Shown: positions 50,663 through 63,876, counted from the stretch's first letter. The stretch is DNA of 64,000 nt from Brachyhypopomus gauderio (GCF_052324685.1 NC_135225.1:3988201-4052200); one strand, 5' to 3'. Notes: generated by a model from the sequence alone, not told the origin. Program-made: numbers and translations.

Positions 50663-51887
50663 ATATGCCTTCAAAGTTTCCCCTTTGAATTTACCCATTG
50701 TCTTTATTTACCCCTGTGCACAATGTGTCCTGTTGACGGTTTGATATATCAACATGGGCCAGACTAAAATCAAATTCTGCTCACATATGATCCCTAAATG
50801 TCTTGCATGTCTGTCCTGTGGGTATTTAAACAATTCAAACCTGATCTGGTGTTTGTTCTTCAGATTAATTTGTTTATTGTTACCGAATGTATCATGTTCT
50901 CGGTTAGGTTTGAGTATAAACCTATATATATATATATACACCTAGGGCCAGATGTGAAATTGGGTTTCCTGCGTGTAGAAATGTAGCCTAAAACCATTTG
51001 AATATTAAAATGACATTACACACTTGGAATTAATTAAATAATTACTTTAATTTTGTTACCTTCACAAAATCAGGATGCGAATCACTCAATTCTTAACAAA
51101 TGTGTGATCCCATTTTCATTTAATTAATATATTTCTGTAAAACAATGTGCACAGAAAATGTATGACATGACCACTCTGTTTATAAATAAGGAACCAACTT
51201 CATGCACTGAATAAGAAGTGTTAAATAAGTAACCGGATAAATCCAGAGCTGCAAATAATTAACTAACTATAGCACTGTCCATGCTGATGTCAGTAGGTAC
51301 AGGAGAAGTGCTTATTTGATCTATTTGACACATACACACATACAAAAGCCTTTATCAGGTACTTTATGGATTTGGTTAATAGGCACTCTATATATCAAAT
51401 TTGTTAGAGCAATCATAAGGGTAAACATTAGTTCTCACGCACACATAGTGCTTAGCTGGCCTACTGTGAAGTGTCAAGTTCAAAACCAACAATATCAGTA
51501 CAAACAAGTGAAATGCAGGGTCAACAAACCACAATCGCTGTAAAGTTGGGTTGCATAGCTCATGAGTCACAACTAAAAGGACCAGACAGGAAAGTGCCGT
51601 TAAAAGAACCTAATAAAAGAACACAGTTTGGATTGTGTTATTTGTGCCAGTCCAGTTTTGGAAGGGGTGTTCCTCAACCAGCAGTGTCCCACAAAATTAA
51701 GGAAAAGTCCCCTATTAAAACTAATAAACCATATAATTCATATCAAGCCATATCATAGGCTTAGCTCTGTTACCCTAAAAAAAAGATTATGAAAGCATTA
51801 AACAAATACATTTTTGCATGTAATAGTAGAAACTGCAAAAATCTTTCTCACCTTTCAGGTAGGTGTTCCCTTTCTCTTCTTCCTTAG
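50663..51887. other. Flank upstream of gene D
   Basis: No exon recognised. The end of this stretch has a pyrimidine-rich acceptor (CCCTTTCTCTTCTTCCTTAG, ending 51887). This suggests that the gene D leader exon starts at 51888 and that an untranslated exon lies upstream. Confidence 0.35.
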
Positions 51888-52053
51888 GTCCTGTTCTGTA
51901 ACCTGTTCCCCCATGTCACAGCTAAATGGTATTTATGAAGTGCATTAAGAATATTGGCTTGAACTTGAAATATGGGGAAATGAACTCGCACGTAAATTAT
52001 CCAGTCGATGGAAAAATTGGTAGAGCTAAATGTGTGATTAAATTTCACACAGA

Positions 52054-52158
52054 ATGTCTCCTTTATAATACAGAATGTCTCCTTTATAATACAGAATGTC
52101 TCCTTTGTAATACAGAATGTCTCCTTTATAATACAGAATGTCTCCTTTATCATACAGA
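52054..52158 (+). repeat. Five-unit 21-bp tandem repeat of mini-ORFs before gene D
   Basis: Units start with ATG at 52054, 52075, 52096, 52117 and 52138. Units 1-4 read ATG TCT CCT TTA/TTG TAA. Unit 5 has TCA in place of TAA and stays open into the gene D frame. If transcribed, these are four 4-codon upstream ORFs followed by an alternative in-frame start. Confidence 0.9.
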
Positions 52159-52176
52159 ATGCCAGCGAGTGACAGA

Positions 52177-55100
52177 ATGGCAGGGAGTGAAAACAGAAGG
52201 AATAGCTATGGAGGTGAAGAGAACAGGTACCGGGAGATCACGGCCACACCGGAGCCCTTAGAGACAGCCCCGGGCTCAAGCAGCTATGTGAAGACAATGT
52301 TTCAGAGATTTTCATTGAGAAGAACAGAGAAAGGAGAACCAGGTACCAAATGTACCAGGGCTGCATCCACAAAACTCATCTCTCTTTCTAAGCGAAGCAA
52401 AATGAATTCACTTCACCAGCTCTTTTCATTTAAGATTTTAAATAAATTTGCCAAGTTAATTTTTGGTATAAGATCATAGTATAATATAGTCTCTTGTTCC
52501 TGCATTTAACATGACTTAAATGGTGATTTTTCAAATTACATGGTCAATAAGTTTTTTTTTTTTTAAATATAGGATTATATAATCAGACTGAAATTGACTA
52601 TACAAATTGACCTTCCATTCTCAGGTGTGAACTTCACCTTTTATAGTGGGAGGTACAGGTAGTGATTTGCTGTTTAGAGTTAAGCTCTCTCTTTTTTTAT
52701 TTCTTTTTTATCTTCACCTGAGAATTTAGGAAAACCCTCATTTATTAGGAGGAGCTTCAGTTATGGACAAAGGAATAAGAGCATTTGGAGAGACAAGAGT
52801 AAGGACTTAGGGGATGGTCAGTCCTTCATCCATAACATCCCTCCAAAACCCCTGTCAGGTGAGTTCAATTCCTTTTTTACCTCTCATTACCTCTCTCTCA
52901 GATAGAAACTGATTATGTCTCAGTGTATAGGAGGAAGTGGAACATAATGTAACGTAATACATGAAACCTTCTATTATAGTTCTGCAGATTGATGATCTTT
53001 TAAAAGATGGTTCTTTGGTAGAGGCCTATCCGAGCCTGCTGTTTCTACGACTAAAGTTTCAGCACGAGCAGGAAACTCATGCCGAGGAGTCCTGCCAGGT
53101 GAATCTGAGCCGTAAGGAGAAAGACCTGAGTCTGCTCTATGAGACTTTAAGAGATAAAGTGTCCAACATCGTCCGGCAATCCGTTTCCCTGACCCTCAAC
53201 AACAAGGAGCTGCTAAGCTACACAGCCAGCATCATCCGAGAGGAAGAGAAGAGAGAGGGAGAGGTGGGAGGGATGACAGGATGGAGAGATGTCTGGAGAG
53301 CTGCAGTACAGGAAGGGGTGAGGGATGGACTCAGTCAGGTCCCCCTCGACAGCCGTGAACAAAACCCATCCTGGTTGACATTGCACTTGGGACTTCTGGG
53401 TAAAACAATTGTGGAGCAGTTGGAGAATGTAAAGGCAGAGCTTGTGAAGTTGTATCCGCCAAACTTCAATGTGTTTGAAACCTACAGTTCATCTTGTCAT
53501 GAGTTTGTAGCAGAGCACCTAAACGTACTTCTGGGAAAGGTCACTGAACTTGCTGATTTTTCCACCATGTTGGATTTCTGCATCAACAGCTATTATAGGT
53601 GAGGAGTACTAATCGCTATTAAGAAATGGTCTTGTTGATTGCCTTGACAATAAAACCAAACAGACCATGTTTTGTTCATCTTATCTTACAGTGAGACAAT
53701 TCTTGGCAGTCCCTCTTTACAGCCTGAGATGAATGAGCAGAAAACTCCCTCGCTGTCTGATGGTCTTATAGACAAAATAAAAAAAAAATACTATGACTGT
53801 CTACAGGTAAGACACACCTATAGCCACAGGAAAATACAACCTGAAAAGTGTCTTGTTTTTGCTAATTATGACTTTATTTATTATCAGAAGAACATCCAGA
53901 CCTCACTGGACATCATTAGACGTGAACAGGAGGAGGTATGGCGTGTGAAAGCAAAACCCAAGGAAATGGAAGACGGAAAATTCCTCACCTCTGAAATTCA
54001 CATGAACATTTATAAAGTACGTAAACACATATTTCCTTGTTTAATAATTATGTTTTAGGTTCTGTACAATGATTACAACGATTATTATTGTCATTCTAAC
54101 AGAACAGTAGTGAATTAACAGTGAAACTGTGTAACACCTGCACCTATGTGATGCTTCTGGCTTTGTGAGTTGGGCTGGTTAGTTTCCACAATCGCTTTGT
54201 TTGTCAAATCTCTGTGTGGTCTCTTCCTCATTTCAAACTGCCGGTGATGTATGAGTGTATTAAATGGAAGACATGATATATTTTCATACAGCTTTATTGG
54301 TAGAGTGAGAGATAAATGCAAAGCGTAGAAAACAATTCCAAGGAGTAAGATTCACTTTCGCTTCATTGTTATCATACATGTCACACACCATCAATCACAG
54401 AGTGAGAATCGTGCAATTGATGATAGTTCATAATGAATCATGGAAATTCACAGTCTCATGTTGAAAGTGTGTAGGAGGCGATGCTATGAGGGACGAACAG
54501 AAAGTAATTATTTGTTTGTGTGGAGTTAGCAGCTTCACTGCACAGAATATCTACTCCTTACACACCGAACATGTTCTTGTTTCCCATATAATTTAATCGG
54601 ATGACAGTAAATTCGAACAATAAAACACAGCGAGACTTTGCCGGGAGCATGTTGGAGGCTAAAGAGTGCATGGTAATGTGTGGGCGGGATCTGATGCATA
54701 AGGGACAGGGAAGCCGCTGACCAGCCAATCAGAGCACAGAGAATGTGGCCGTGATGAGCACTGGTCTCTTTTATGTTTAGATGATATCCCAGTATGCTGA
54801 GAATGCTGGGAATATTGACGTGAAGATGAAAGACAGGGTTGTGCGCATGTGTCTAGAAGCACTGAAGCCCTTTCCTGAAAGGTAAACAACACGTGAACAA
54901 AAGCGTGTTGTGCTTTGATATGTTCTACTGTAAGATCTAAGCATAATATTGACCAACCTCACTTTGCATCCGCCGATAAAACAAACATTTTGTCTTTTTG
55001 CCCATTGCTGTCTAGGTTTGAAGACGAGTTTATAAAGCAGAGCGGCTCTTTACTGGGGTCAGACTTACTGGATTGCTGTCTGTGGGCTGAATATCACATT

Positions 55101-58090
55101 GCTTATATCAACAGCTTCAGCACCCTCAGGTGGGAATACTGAACAATGCATCACATTAAATCTTTGGATGTTCGTCATACACACTAGGAGTGATACGTGT
55201 GGTTTCTAAACATTAATTTTTTCAGAGTAACAGAGCCAACATAGCACATACACTACCGTTCAAAAGCTTGGGGTCACTTAGAAATGTTCTTATTTTTGAA
55301 AGAAAAGCAGTTTTTTTTTTCAATTTAGCTAACATTAAATGCATCAAAAATACACTCTATACATTATTAATGTGGTCAATGACTATTCTAGCTGTAAACA
55401 TCTGGTTTTTAATGCAATATCTACATAGATGTATGGAGACCCAATTCCAACAACCATCACTCCAGTGTTCTAATGGTACATTGTGTTTGCTAACTGTGTA
55501 AGGAGGCTATTGGATATTTAGAAAACCCTTGAAAACCCTTGTGCAAGTAGGTTAGCACCGCTGAAAACAGTTTTGCTGATTAGAGAAGCTATAAAACTGA
55601 CCTTCCTTTGAGCTATTTGAGAATCTGGAGCATTACAATTGTTGGTTCGATTAAACTCACAAAATGGCCAGAAAAAAACAACTTTCAATTGAAACTCGAC
55701 AGTCTATTCTTGTTCTGAGAAATGAAGTCTATTCCATGCAATACATTGCCAAGAAACTGAAGATTTCCTACAATGGTGTGTACTACTCCCTTCAGAGGAG
55801 AGCACAGACAGGCTCTAACCAGAGTAGAAGGAGAAGTGGAAGGCCCCGCTGCACAACTGAGCAAGAAGACAAGTACATTAGAGTCTCCAGTTTGAGAAAT
55901 CGACGCCTCACAGGTCCTCAACTGGCAGCTTCATTAAATAGTACCCGCAAAACGCCAGTGTCAACGTCTACAGTGAAGAGGCGACTCCGGGATGCTGGCT
56001 TCAGGGCAGAGTGGCAAAGAAAAAGCCATATCAGGCTAATAAAAGAAAAAGATTAATATGGGCAAAAGAACACAGACATTGGACAGAGGAAGATTGGAAA
56101 AAAGTGTTATGGACAGATGAATCAAAGTTTGAGGTGTTTGGATCACACAGACGAACATTTGTGAGACGCAGAACAACTGAAAAGATGCTGGAAGAGTGCC
56201 TGACACCATCTGTCAAACATGGTGGAGGTAATGTGATGGTCTGGGGTTGCTTTGGTGCTGGTAAAGTGGGAGATTTGATCAAGGTAAAAGGAATTTTGAA
56301 TAAGGAAGGCTATCACTCCATTTTGCAACACCATGCCATACCCTGTGGACAGCACTTGATTGGAGCCAATTTTATCCTGCAACAGGACAATGACCCAAAG
56401 CACACCTCCCAATTATGCACAAACTATTTAGAGAAGAAGCAGGCAGCTGGTGTTTTATCGGTAATGGAGTGGCCAGCGCAGTCACCAGATCTCAACCCCA
56501 TTGAGCTGTTGTGGGAGCAGCTTGACCGTATGGTACGAAAAAAGTGCCCATTAACCCAATCAAACTTGTGGGAGCGGCTTCTGGAAGCATGGGGTGAAAT
56601 TTCTCCAGATTACCTCAGCAAATTAACAGCTAGAATGCCAAAGGTCTGCAATGCTGTAATTGCTGCTAAGGGAGCATTCTTTGACCAAAGAAAATTATTA
56701 AAAAAAAAAAAAAAAACATTATTTCTACCTTGTCAATGTCTGGACTATATTTCTATTCATTTTGCAACTCATTTGATAAATAAAAGTATGAGATTTCAGG
56801 GAAAACACAAAATTGTCTAGGTGACCCCAAACCTTTGAACGGTAGTGTACATGGTTATGTTGATAGGCTAACGCTCCTGTCCATCATGTGCTTGTGTCAG
56901 AGATCACATGACTGACTACAAGGAAGCTTGTCCAGATCAGGTGGAGCAGGTGGAGAGGGAGGTGGAGAGACTGGCTCTCAGACTGAGACAAGCTCTGCTG
57001 GAGCAGTTTAAAGTTGAAATTAAGGTGGGTTACACTGGATGTAAACTAAACAGATTTAAATGATTGGTGTTGGGGGTGCATTGCTGCATTATTTCTGAAA
57101 AATCGAGCCAATTAATTTGTGAGAAGTATGGCCACTGATGTCTTAACCGTTGCCGTCACTCTAATGCCAACTTCAAAGAGTTAAACTTAATATACAATGG
57201 TTTCTCTAGCCCTTCATAGACAGTATGATGACCAAGAAATGGCTCAACTCAGATGCTGATTTCAAAGAACTGACTAACAGGATAGAGGTATACTCTGGAT
57301 ACAAAAAATTCATGAAACCACTACCTGCACAGGTGAGTCTGATCATTTAGATCAGGTACACGGATTTGCAGAAGAGGATTTATTTGGATGTGCCTTATTT
57401 TTTAATACTTTCTTGACCCATAGAACTTTGCCAATGAGGTTCATTACCATGTGGTGAAAGAATACATATCTGAGCTACTGAAAAATAAGTACTCTTGCAA
57501 AGGGAAGAAGAATGAAACTGCAGCCGCCAAAATCAGAGAACAGTGGAATGAACTCAAGGGTCTATTCTGTGAAATGGTAAGATAAAGGAGTTAAGCTGGA
57601 ATGGTTTTCTGCATAGACCCTACTTACAACACAATATGTTCAAGTCTCTTTTTTTTTTCGGCTCAGGAATCAACCTTAGTTTGGCTTCACCCAATAGGAG
57701 ATCAGATTAGTAAGATCATTGAACAAGAACATGGAAGAGATATAAAAGATCTCCTAAAACCACTGGTTGAAAGTTACCCAGATATCAGGTACACACATTC
57801 TCTCTTTCTATATGCTCATGTACATATAAGGCCATAATAAAATATGTTTAATGTGACAGTCTTCATAAATCTTTCCAATTTCCAGTAAGAAGCATCTCTT
57901 GGCCATTTTATACTTCAGAGACCACGGGTTAAGTATTGAGAGATACCATCTTATTCAGCATTTTACTGAGCTTAAACAGAATTTGGAGAAGAAACCGAAT
58001 GCTGGAAGCGCTGAATACAGCCTCTTCAGTGACATTAAGGTGCTTGTGCAGTCTGATATACAGTACTGTTCTTACTTAACTGTCACTTAA
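52177..58090 (+). CDS. Gene D: TNFAIP2/EXOC3L-like Sec6-domain protein, 12 exons, 699 aa
   Basis: Exons: 52177-52342, 52730-52858, 52980-53598, 53692-53806, 53888-54016, 54781-54881, 55016-55129, 56901-57024, 57210-57332, 57424-57576, 57667-57788, 57886-58090. All are GT-AG, phases agree, and the total is 2100 nt. The start at 52177 gives MAGSENRR; in-frame ATGs at 52138 and 52159 would add 13 or 6 residues. Exons 1-2 encode a basic, Ser-rich, likely disordered N-terminus. The 619-nt exon 3 carries the family core (REEEKREGEVGGMTGWRD near 185-202, HLGLLGKTIVEQLE, FNVFETYSSSCHEFV). Later exons include CPDQVEQVEREVERL and SYPDI, with LFSDIK near the end, like the LFSLIK end of TNFAIP2. Alternative end: splicing at 58038 (AAG|GTGCTT) to an acceptor at 58226 would place a stop right after LFSDIK. 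It is the closest relative of gene C. A Tc1 element sits in intron 7. Confidence 0.9.
55251..56847 (+). mobile_element. Near-complete Tc1 transposon, 1597 bp
   Basis: Both ends begin CACTACCGTTCAAA (inverted), followed by GGGGTCAC, with TA on each side (55249-55250, 56848-56849). It lies in gene D intron 7 in the sense direction. Length and ends are those of a full Tc1 element. Confidence 0.95.
55664..56820 (+). pseudogene. Tc1 transposase, one frameshift
   Basis: The frame from 55664 encodes the paired-like helix-turn-helix DNA-binding half (RNEVYSMQYIAKKLKIS, a GRPR-type linker RRSGRPR, then TSTVKRRLRDAGF). It shifts near 56013-56020. The next frame gives the DD34E catalytic half: WTDESKFEVFG, VKHGGGNVMVWGCF, QQDNDPKHTS, and SPDLNPIELLW with the Glu. 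It is otherwise intact and ends near 56700, after which a poly-A run is read through. One shift makes it inactive as it stands. Confidence 0.88.
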
Positions 58091-60700
58091 CTGTCCAAAT
58101 TACAATTTTAGTATCTGTTAGATCTTTATTATGCTAAAGGGACTAGGTGCTGTATCATAGTTATCATATAAACAATTGCATATACTTAATGCTTATGTGA
58201 ACTTATGCAACTTCTCTCATTTACAGTGAAGGACATCAGGTTGCTGTCCTGTCAGACGTTAAGAAGCATATGTACCACGCATGAGTTTATGAGACGATAT
58301 ATGTTGTAAGATCTAATAACTACAAAAAAAATGTTTATTAGAATATTACTATATGACTCTGAAGGGGCCGAATGTTACAATTATTTTTATATTGTTTATG
58401 AATTTGATAAAGAAAATGCCATAGCTTTTATTTTCTTATTTGTATTTTAGGACTCTTTTAAAAGGCTTAGGTATCCTATAGATATAGTTTCAAATATGGT
58501 TTGGTTTCTTTTTTTTTTTTACACAGAATGTTTACAATATTTATTTTTGTCTCATTGGCTATTTGTCTGTGTAAATACACCTTAGTTCCACTAGAGGGAG
58601 TGCTACTATCAGCTGATGAACGCTTGTACTGAATCCCTGTTAAATGCAGTGTGACATTCACTTTAAAGGGTAAAGGGTTTGGCAGATTTATGACACTACA
58701 CTCTAGTTTGGATCTATAATACTTTAGTTATTACCTGTCCACTGACTCCTTCGTGCTTCTTACTGCCCATTAAAATGCATTAAAAATGCATATGATAATA
58801 TGTAAATGGGTTTTTCAGCTGATCAAGTAATGTTTGCTGTTTGTGCATCTATACTTAGGCTGCTCAGCCAACTATTGTGTTCTCAGTCGATTTAGTTCAT
58901 TTCTTCACAGCAGGACTCAGTTTAACTTAACCACTAGGATAGAGCCTCACAGAGTTGTAACTCAGACACTGATTTGATAATTGTTCTTGAAACTTTCCTG
59001 TTATTATATCGGAAAATGACAAGTGCAAATTACACCAGCTAGTGTGCAGGCTTCCTGGTACTGTGAAACTGCATGCTATATAAAGACAATCTTCACACCT
59101 GCAAAAGGGTTTAACTGCTGCTTTAGGAGAATTTGATTTGGGGCATTCTGGGATTCTATTCAAGCTCAGTTTTATGCATTACATTATTTTTCTCTAGACT
59201 CTGTCTTTCTGTTCCAGGTTCTATAACTTTTTTTGCTTCTAGAATCTGCCTTGTTCTCCTGGGAGTTGCACATCTCATATGAATAGCAGCATGCTAGGCC
59301 CAGAAAACAACAAAAAAACAAACAAAGCTTGCTCTGCGAGTCTGTGTGTATGAGTGTGTGTACAAGCATTTCTGCGGTGGATCGAATGAACTTTTGAGGC
59401 AGAGCTAGAGTGTCTGCAAGCGTCCGTCTGCTTCCAGTCAGCAGCTCTGCCACCGCTGCTCCGGCACAGAATATATTTAACTCTGGCATGACACTGTTCC
59501 CCACCACCCAGGATTCCCCACACCCGTGTTTACATTTAGTGGCGCTGAGCAGGTGACGAGCAGGAGCATTGCAGCGTTCTCGTAGAGGAGCACTGGCACA
59601 TCAGTGAGCGTCAACAAATCATCCAGGACACATTTCATAGGACACAGTTCCATAGTGAGGCTGAATGTCAGTGTTAAAGGGAGCCCAAATACAGCAGCCA
59701 TGCAAATATATAAAGTGCATTGTTAGATTTTTGGACGTGTGGCAGAGCTACACATTTGAGGGATAAATTAAGCAGTTGTTCAGATGAGAACTGCTGAAAT
59801 GTGTGATGCACGATCACACACAGAAATGTAAATGTCAGACGCCAGTGTCTTGCATCCTTATGAAACTCGGATAGTCTGCACGTCTGTTTCTGTATCTAGT
59901 CTGGAGTCCTGTGCTGTCTTTAGTTTTTTACTTGAAGAAGAACAAACATGTTGGTTAGTGACAGTTTACAACTGGAGAAAGAAACAACAGTGGGTAAGTG
60001 AGAGATCAACTATCCAACCCAGTCTCTTCAGTTGTCATATAGTCATGTACATGGGAATGTGTATTTTTTGGCATACAATTTAAAGATCGGTTTTCACAAA
60101 AGTAACCCATTAAATCATCCAACTGGATAAACAGAAAGTAAATAGTTGTATTCATTGGAAAACAAGCAAACACTATTGTAGGGGCACCTGCACATATACA
60201 GGTCTTATTCACACACAATTCAATAGCCTATTAATAGAAGCTGCAGTCATACACCTCCAGCCATTGTGTGGTCCTGCAAAAAAGGATTTGAGTGAATTCC
60301 TATGATGGAGGGAAGGGTCCCATCAGATTCACACGTACATGTCTAGGGGGCCTTGACATGTCAGTGCATCTTGGTACACTCACAAGCTACACACGCATCA
60401 ACACTACTCATCAACACTGTTTTTATGGCTGTGCCACCTTGGATGATGAACCGAAGTATTACTTTTCACAATGCTGCCTCCAGAGAGGTGGGTTTCCTCC
60501 AGGACCCCTCAGAGGACAAAAAATACAGTGCTTTTAAAACACGTCTCTTACAGATTGTCTAGCTGTTTGTGTCTGGACGTGCTCACTGCACCTTCTTATT
60601 GCATATGTTGGGTGATTCTAAACGGTCAGAGCCGATGTCCCATATGTTGTCCCTCCTGGGTGACCACCAGCAACCATTGTTTTCTTTTAAGACAGCTTTT
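58091..60700. other. Downstream of gene D, nothing firmly recognised
   Basis: A possible alternative last exon of gene D starts at about 58227 (acceptor CTCATTTACAG). No clear AATAAA is close by. An open frame on minus at 59701-59477 has no family I recognise. The rest is unassigned. Confidence 0.35.
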
Positions 60701-60726
60701 CTTGCAACAGCTGCATCTAGACCTTT

Positions 60727-61197
60727 GTGTGGCTTTGTAGAGCTCAGCCTACCACACACCGCCTAGAGAGGCTGACAAAATATCCTGTCAGGCAGCAATG
60801 TCACATGGCCGCCCCCCCCCCCCCCCCCCAGCATCACAGTCTGGGCAACCCTACCTCGGCCTACCACAGCTCTCTGCTTCTGCCATATGCTTTGGTGCCA
60901 AAGTCAAGAAATGCCACTGTCCCACACTGTCCCACAGCTTCAAAAGGCTGGGAGGCAAATAGCCAGCGCCTTTTAGGGGCTGCAGGCATCAGCTGTTCCA
61001 AGAGCCTCCTGTTCCTCACAGACACAGACTCTGGGAGTCATTTCCTCTGTGATGCAGGTGCTCGGATGAGTGTCCTGCCTGCCCTGGTTGGACATGGAAT
61101 CAAGACGCATAGACCTGATCTTCATCCAACAGCAGATCCGTTCTCATTTAGTCACTCCAGCCCCTCCCAGGTTCAGTGCGCTCTCCGTCTCAGATGA
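60727..61197 (+). pseudogene. Gypsy-type retrotransposon fragment with aspartic protease
   Basis: The end of the frame reads LLFLTDTDSGSHFLCDAGARMSVLPA, here cited in parts: LLFLTDTDSG, then FLCDAGARMSVLPA. The second is a retropepsin-type active site (D-T/A-GA) as in fish Gypsy-like elements. A preceding Arg/Cys/Pro-rich segment (KSRNATVPHC) fits a decayed CCHC-less gag end. No reverse transcriptase follows. A poly-C tract at 60811-60830 interrupts the 5' part. Confidence 0.5.
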
Positions 61198-63100
61198 CTC
61201 CTCGTGCAGAGTTCCTGGGATTGATGGAGTCCATGGGCTCCTGTGCAAATACAGGACTAATCCCCACGTTCTGATACTTTTAAGAGCCTACTGAGAGAGG
61301 CTGGAGAACAGGACGTGTTTCAGTTTTGTTTTTGCTTCCATGTTCAGCTAAGCTAAAATGAAAATGACATTTTTTTTTTTGTTATTATTGTGTTATGGTG
61401 ACAAGCAAACAGTCAAGAATAAAATGAAAATGTCATTGTACATTTTTTTTTACAGAACGAGATGTGGCAACCAGTATCATGGGATAATTATATGGCTTTT
61501 ATTGTCTTAAAATTAACATATTTCTGCTTATCATAAGAATTTTCACCAATGAAAAGAAACTAAACGTTTTAATTACCTGTGATAATTACATTCTACTGTT
61601 GCCTTATCGTAATTAATAAATCATGAACCCATTAATCAGTCTCATTAATCAGTTTCAATTTACAAATCTCAATTTCATCTTCATCGATGTAATCAATTCA
61701 GAATTATTACGATTCCAAATGTTTAACTAATGACAGCAACAGTAATCATTTGCTCTCTGAAGGATTTGAATAACGAATTTATTTGAAGATTGTGGCAACA
61801 ATCAGTGTTTGAACCCACAACAAACATCTTGGTGACAGCGATACTGTGATGCTGAGGACCCGTGAGCAGACAGAGCACTGGGAGAAGGTGGCAGAGGCAC
61901 GTCTTTGCTCACGTCAAGTCGCTCACGTCTTTACTCTCCATTAGGGCAGTAAACAACAGGAAAAAACCAAGCACTCACTATAACACCTATGAGCGCTGGT
62001 CAACTGGACCTGTGGACATGTATAGAGACAGGGAGAAGGACCAGAATCAAGCAACAGGTGTAGAGAGTGTGTTTGTAGGACGTGACTGGGAGCGAGGGAG
62101 TGATGTAACAGGTGGGTGGGTGTGTGTGTGTGTGTGTGGGTGTCTCCCTTGAGCCAAGGAGCAGGCTCACCGTGACAGATGCATTTATTAACACAGATTA
62201 CTTTTAAGACAACAGTCAATATACATGTGTGTGGTGAGAATGAATGTGTGCATGTGCGTACACTTGTGTAATTGTGTACACTTGCGTGATTGCAAGGGGG
62301 TGGGATTTGCTCTCGTGGTTCTTCTGTGGAGAACAAGTGGCAAGTTGTGACAGCAGAGGAACGTGGCTGTATGTTAATGGGCTGGTTTTGTTCGAGCGTG
62401 ATGACAGAACAAAGGACAATGGCGGAGGTTTTAACAACTAACAAAGTGAGGGGTGTGTCTGAACCTGGGGAAGGCAAGATTATAATGAGATGTCGTGTTG
62501 GTTAGTAAAGAGGCAGAGTGAGTGTGTGAGATTGCATGCAAAGAGGAGAGATAACTTTGTACACAAATATTGAATTTAAGATTATATTAAAGATGGTTTG
62601 AATACAAAGCACACATACATTAAAATAATATTTTACTCCTCAAACTAGGTTTGTTAATAAAACTGTGATTGAGATGAACTTTGCTCTTGTAATGTGTATT
62701 TCCACATGTTAATTTGGGTAGTTACCCACACTTGCTGGATTCTTCTGAAATTAGGGATTTCTACTGCTGGTTCCTTGGTGATGAAGAACTTCCTGGTCCC
62801 TCTGATACTTCTGTCAGGGACAGGGTTCTGGGGTTTTGACAGATGCTTAATAAACGGGATTGATCGCCTTCGTTACAGGCCACATGACCATGTTTACAAG
62901 CTTGCTGTTGCCGTGGTAATGGTAATCATCAGCTGGTCTTGAGTTAACTCAAAGGTACCCTGTCTGGCTGTTGCCATTATTAAAAGGTTCACCTGGTGCT
63001 GAACGAAAAGACCAAAGAGGTGAAGAATCAAAGTTTCTCTTTGAGATCTAACCTGCGTTGAAGTGAAATCCACAGAGAACAAATCTCTGTGGGTCAAAGG
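61198..63100. other. Gene-free stretch
   Basis: AT-rich with a few T runs. A TG-rich microsatellite is at 62110-62140. No coding sequence recognised. Confidence 0.35.
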
Positions 63101-63125
63101 TATTTAAACATGTGAGCGCGGCGTG

Positions 63126-63876
63126 CTATCGAACACACCCCTTTTTCTCCATAGCAACAAGATTTCTCTGTGTGTTTCTGTTGATGCTGCAGCATGCCGG
63201 GATCAAGTAAAATTTAATGGCTGCCAACAAAATCAACCTTGTGTGCCTCTCGGCGAAACATTTGAAGGAGATCGCCCTGTTGCTGAAGGGGCTCTTCAAC
63301 TTAACAAGCCCATCGTGAAGGGGATACGAGGCGATGTTTAGAATGCTCATCACCTTGTTATGTCTCTTCCTTTGTGCATCGTACGCATAAGGTCTACCTT
63401 CTGATCTGGCTTTTCTCACAAGCTTGTTCACTCTGTTAGCATCTCTTCCTTTTAGACCACAGCTCCTGCAAACCATTGCTTACTGTCCGACAGAACATCT
63501 GCAGAATCTTGTTGAAGACATTGGAGGAACGTTGTCTCCACAGGAAGTAGGAGCGAGTCTGGCCATATTTGTAGAGGGTCTCCTTGCTCTTGGTCCTCGC
63601 CAGTTGGCTGTCTAGGTGCACTAAAGGCAATATGTAGGAGTGGACCATCTCACAAACTTCTCAATGGAGATGGGGGTCAGAATGGGCATGTGTGACCAGT
63701 TCCTTCCTCATATTGTTTACTTTCCAGTTAGTAGCCTCGAAAGATCCTCTCAGAGCCTCACCCGAAGTGGACCAGGTTATGATCCAATCTCTCAAGTCGG
63801 GGGGAAGGCTGGGAATGCATGCATCTTTGATGTCGTGTCTGGTTGGAGAGTCAACAAACCGCGTGAAGTTCATCAT
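63126..63876 (-). pseudogene. LINE ORF2 fragments, antisense
   Basis: The minus strand encodes, in order: a GEALRGSFEATNW segment (63876-63661), a middle part (63648-63436), and a C-terminal part (63476-63126) with KRHNKVMSILNIASYPLHDGL and FAERHTRLILLAAIKFY, a layout known from LINE reverse-transcriptase C-termini. The central RT motifs are missing, so the element is internally deleted. Confidence 0.5.

Noticed and set aside
51926..52261. 111-codon ORF with TECLLYN repeats as start of gene D
   Set aside because: It is in another frame from the gene D exons and comes from the 21-bp repeat.
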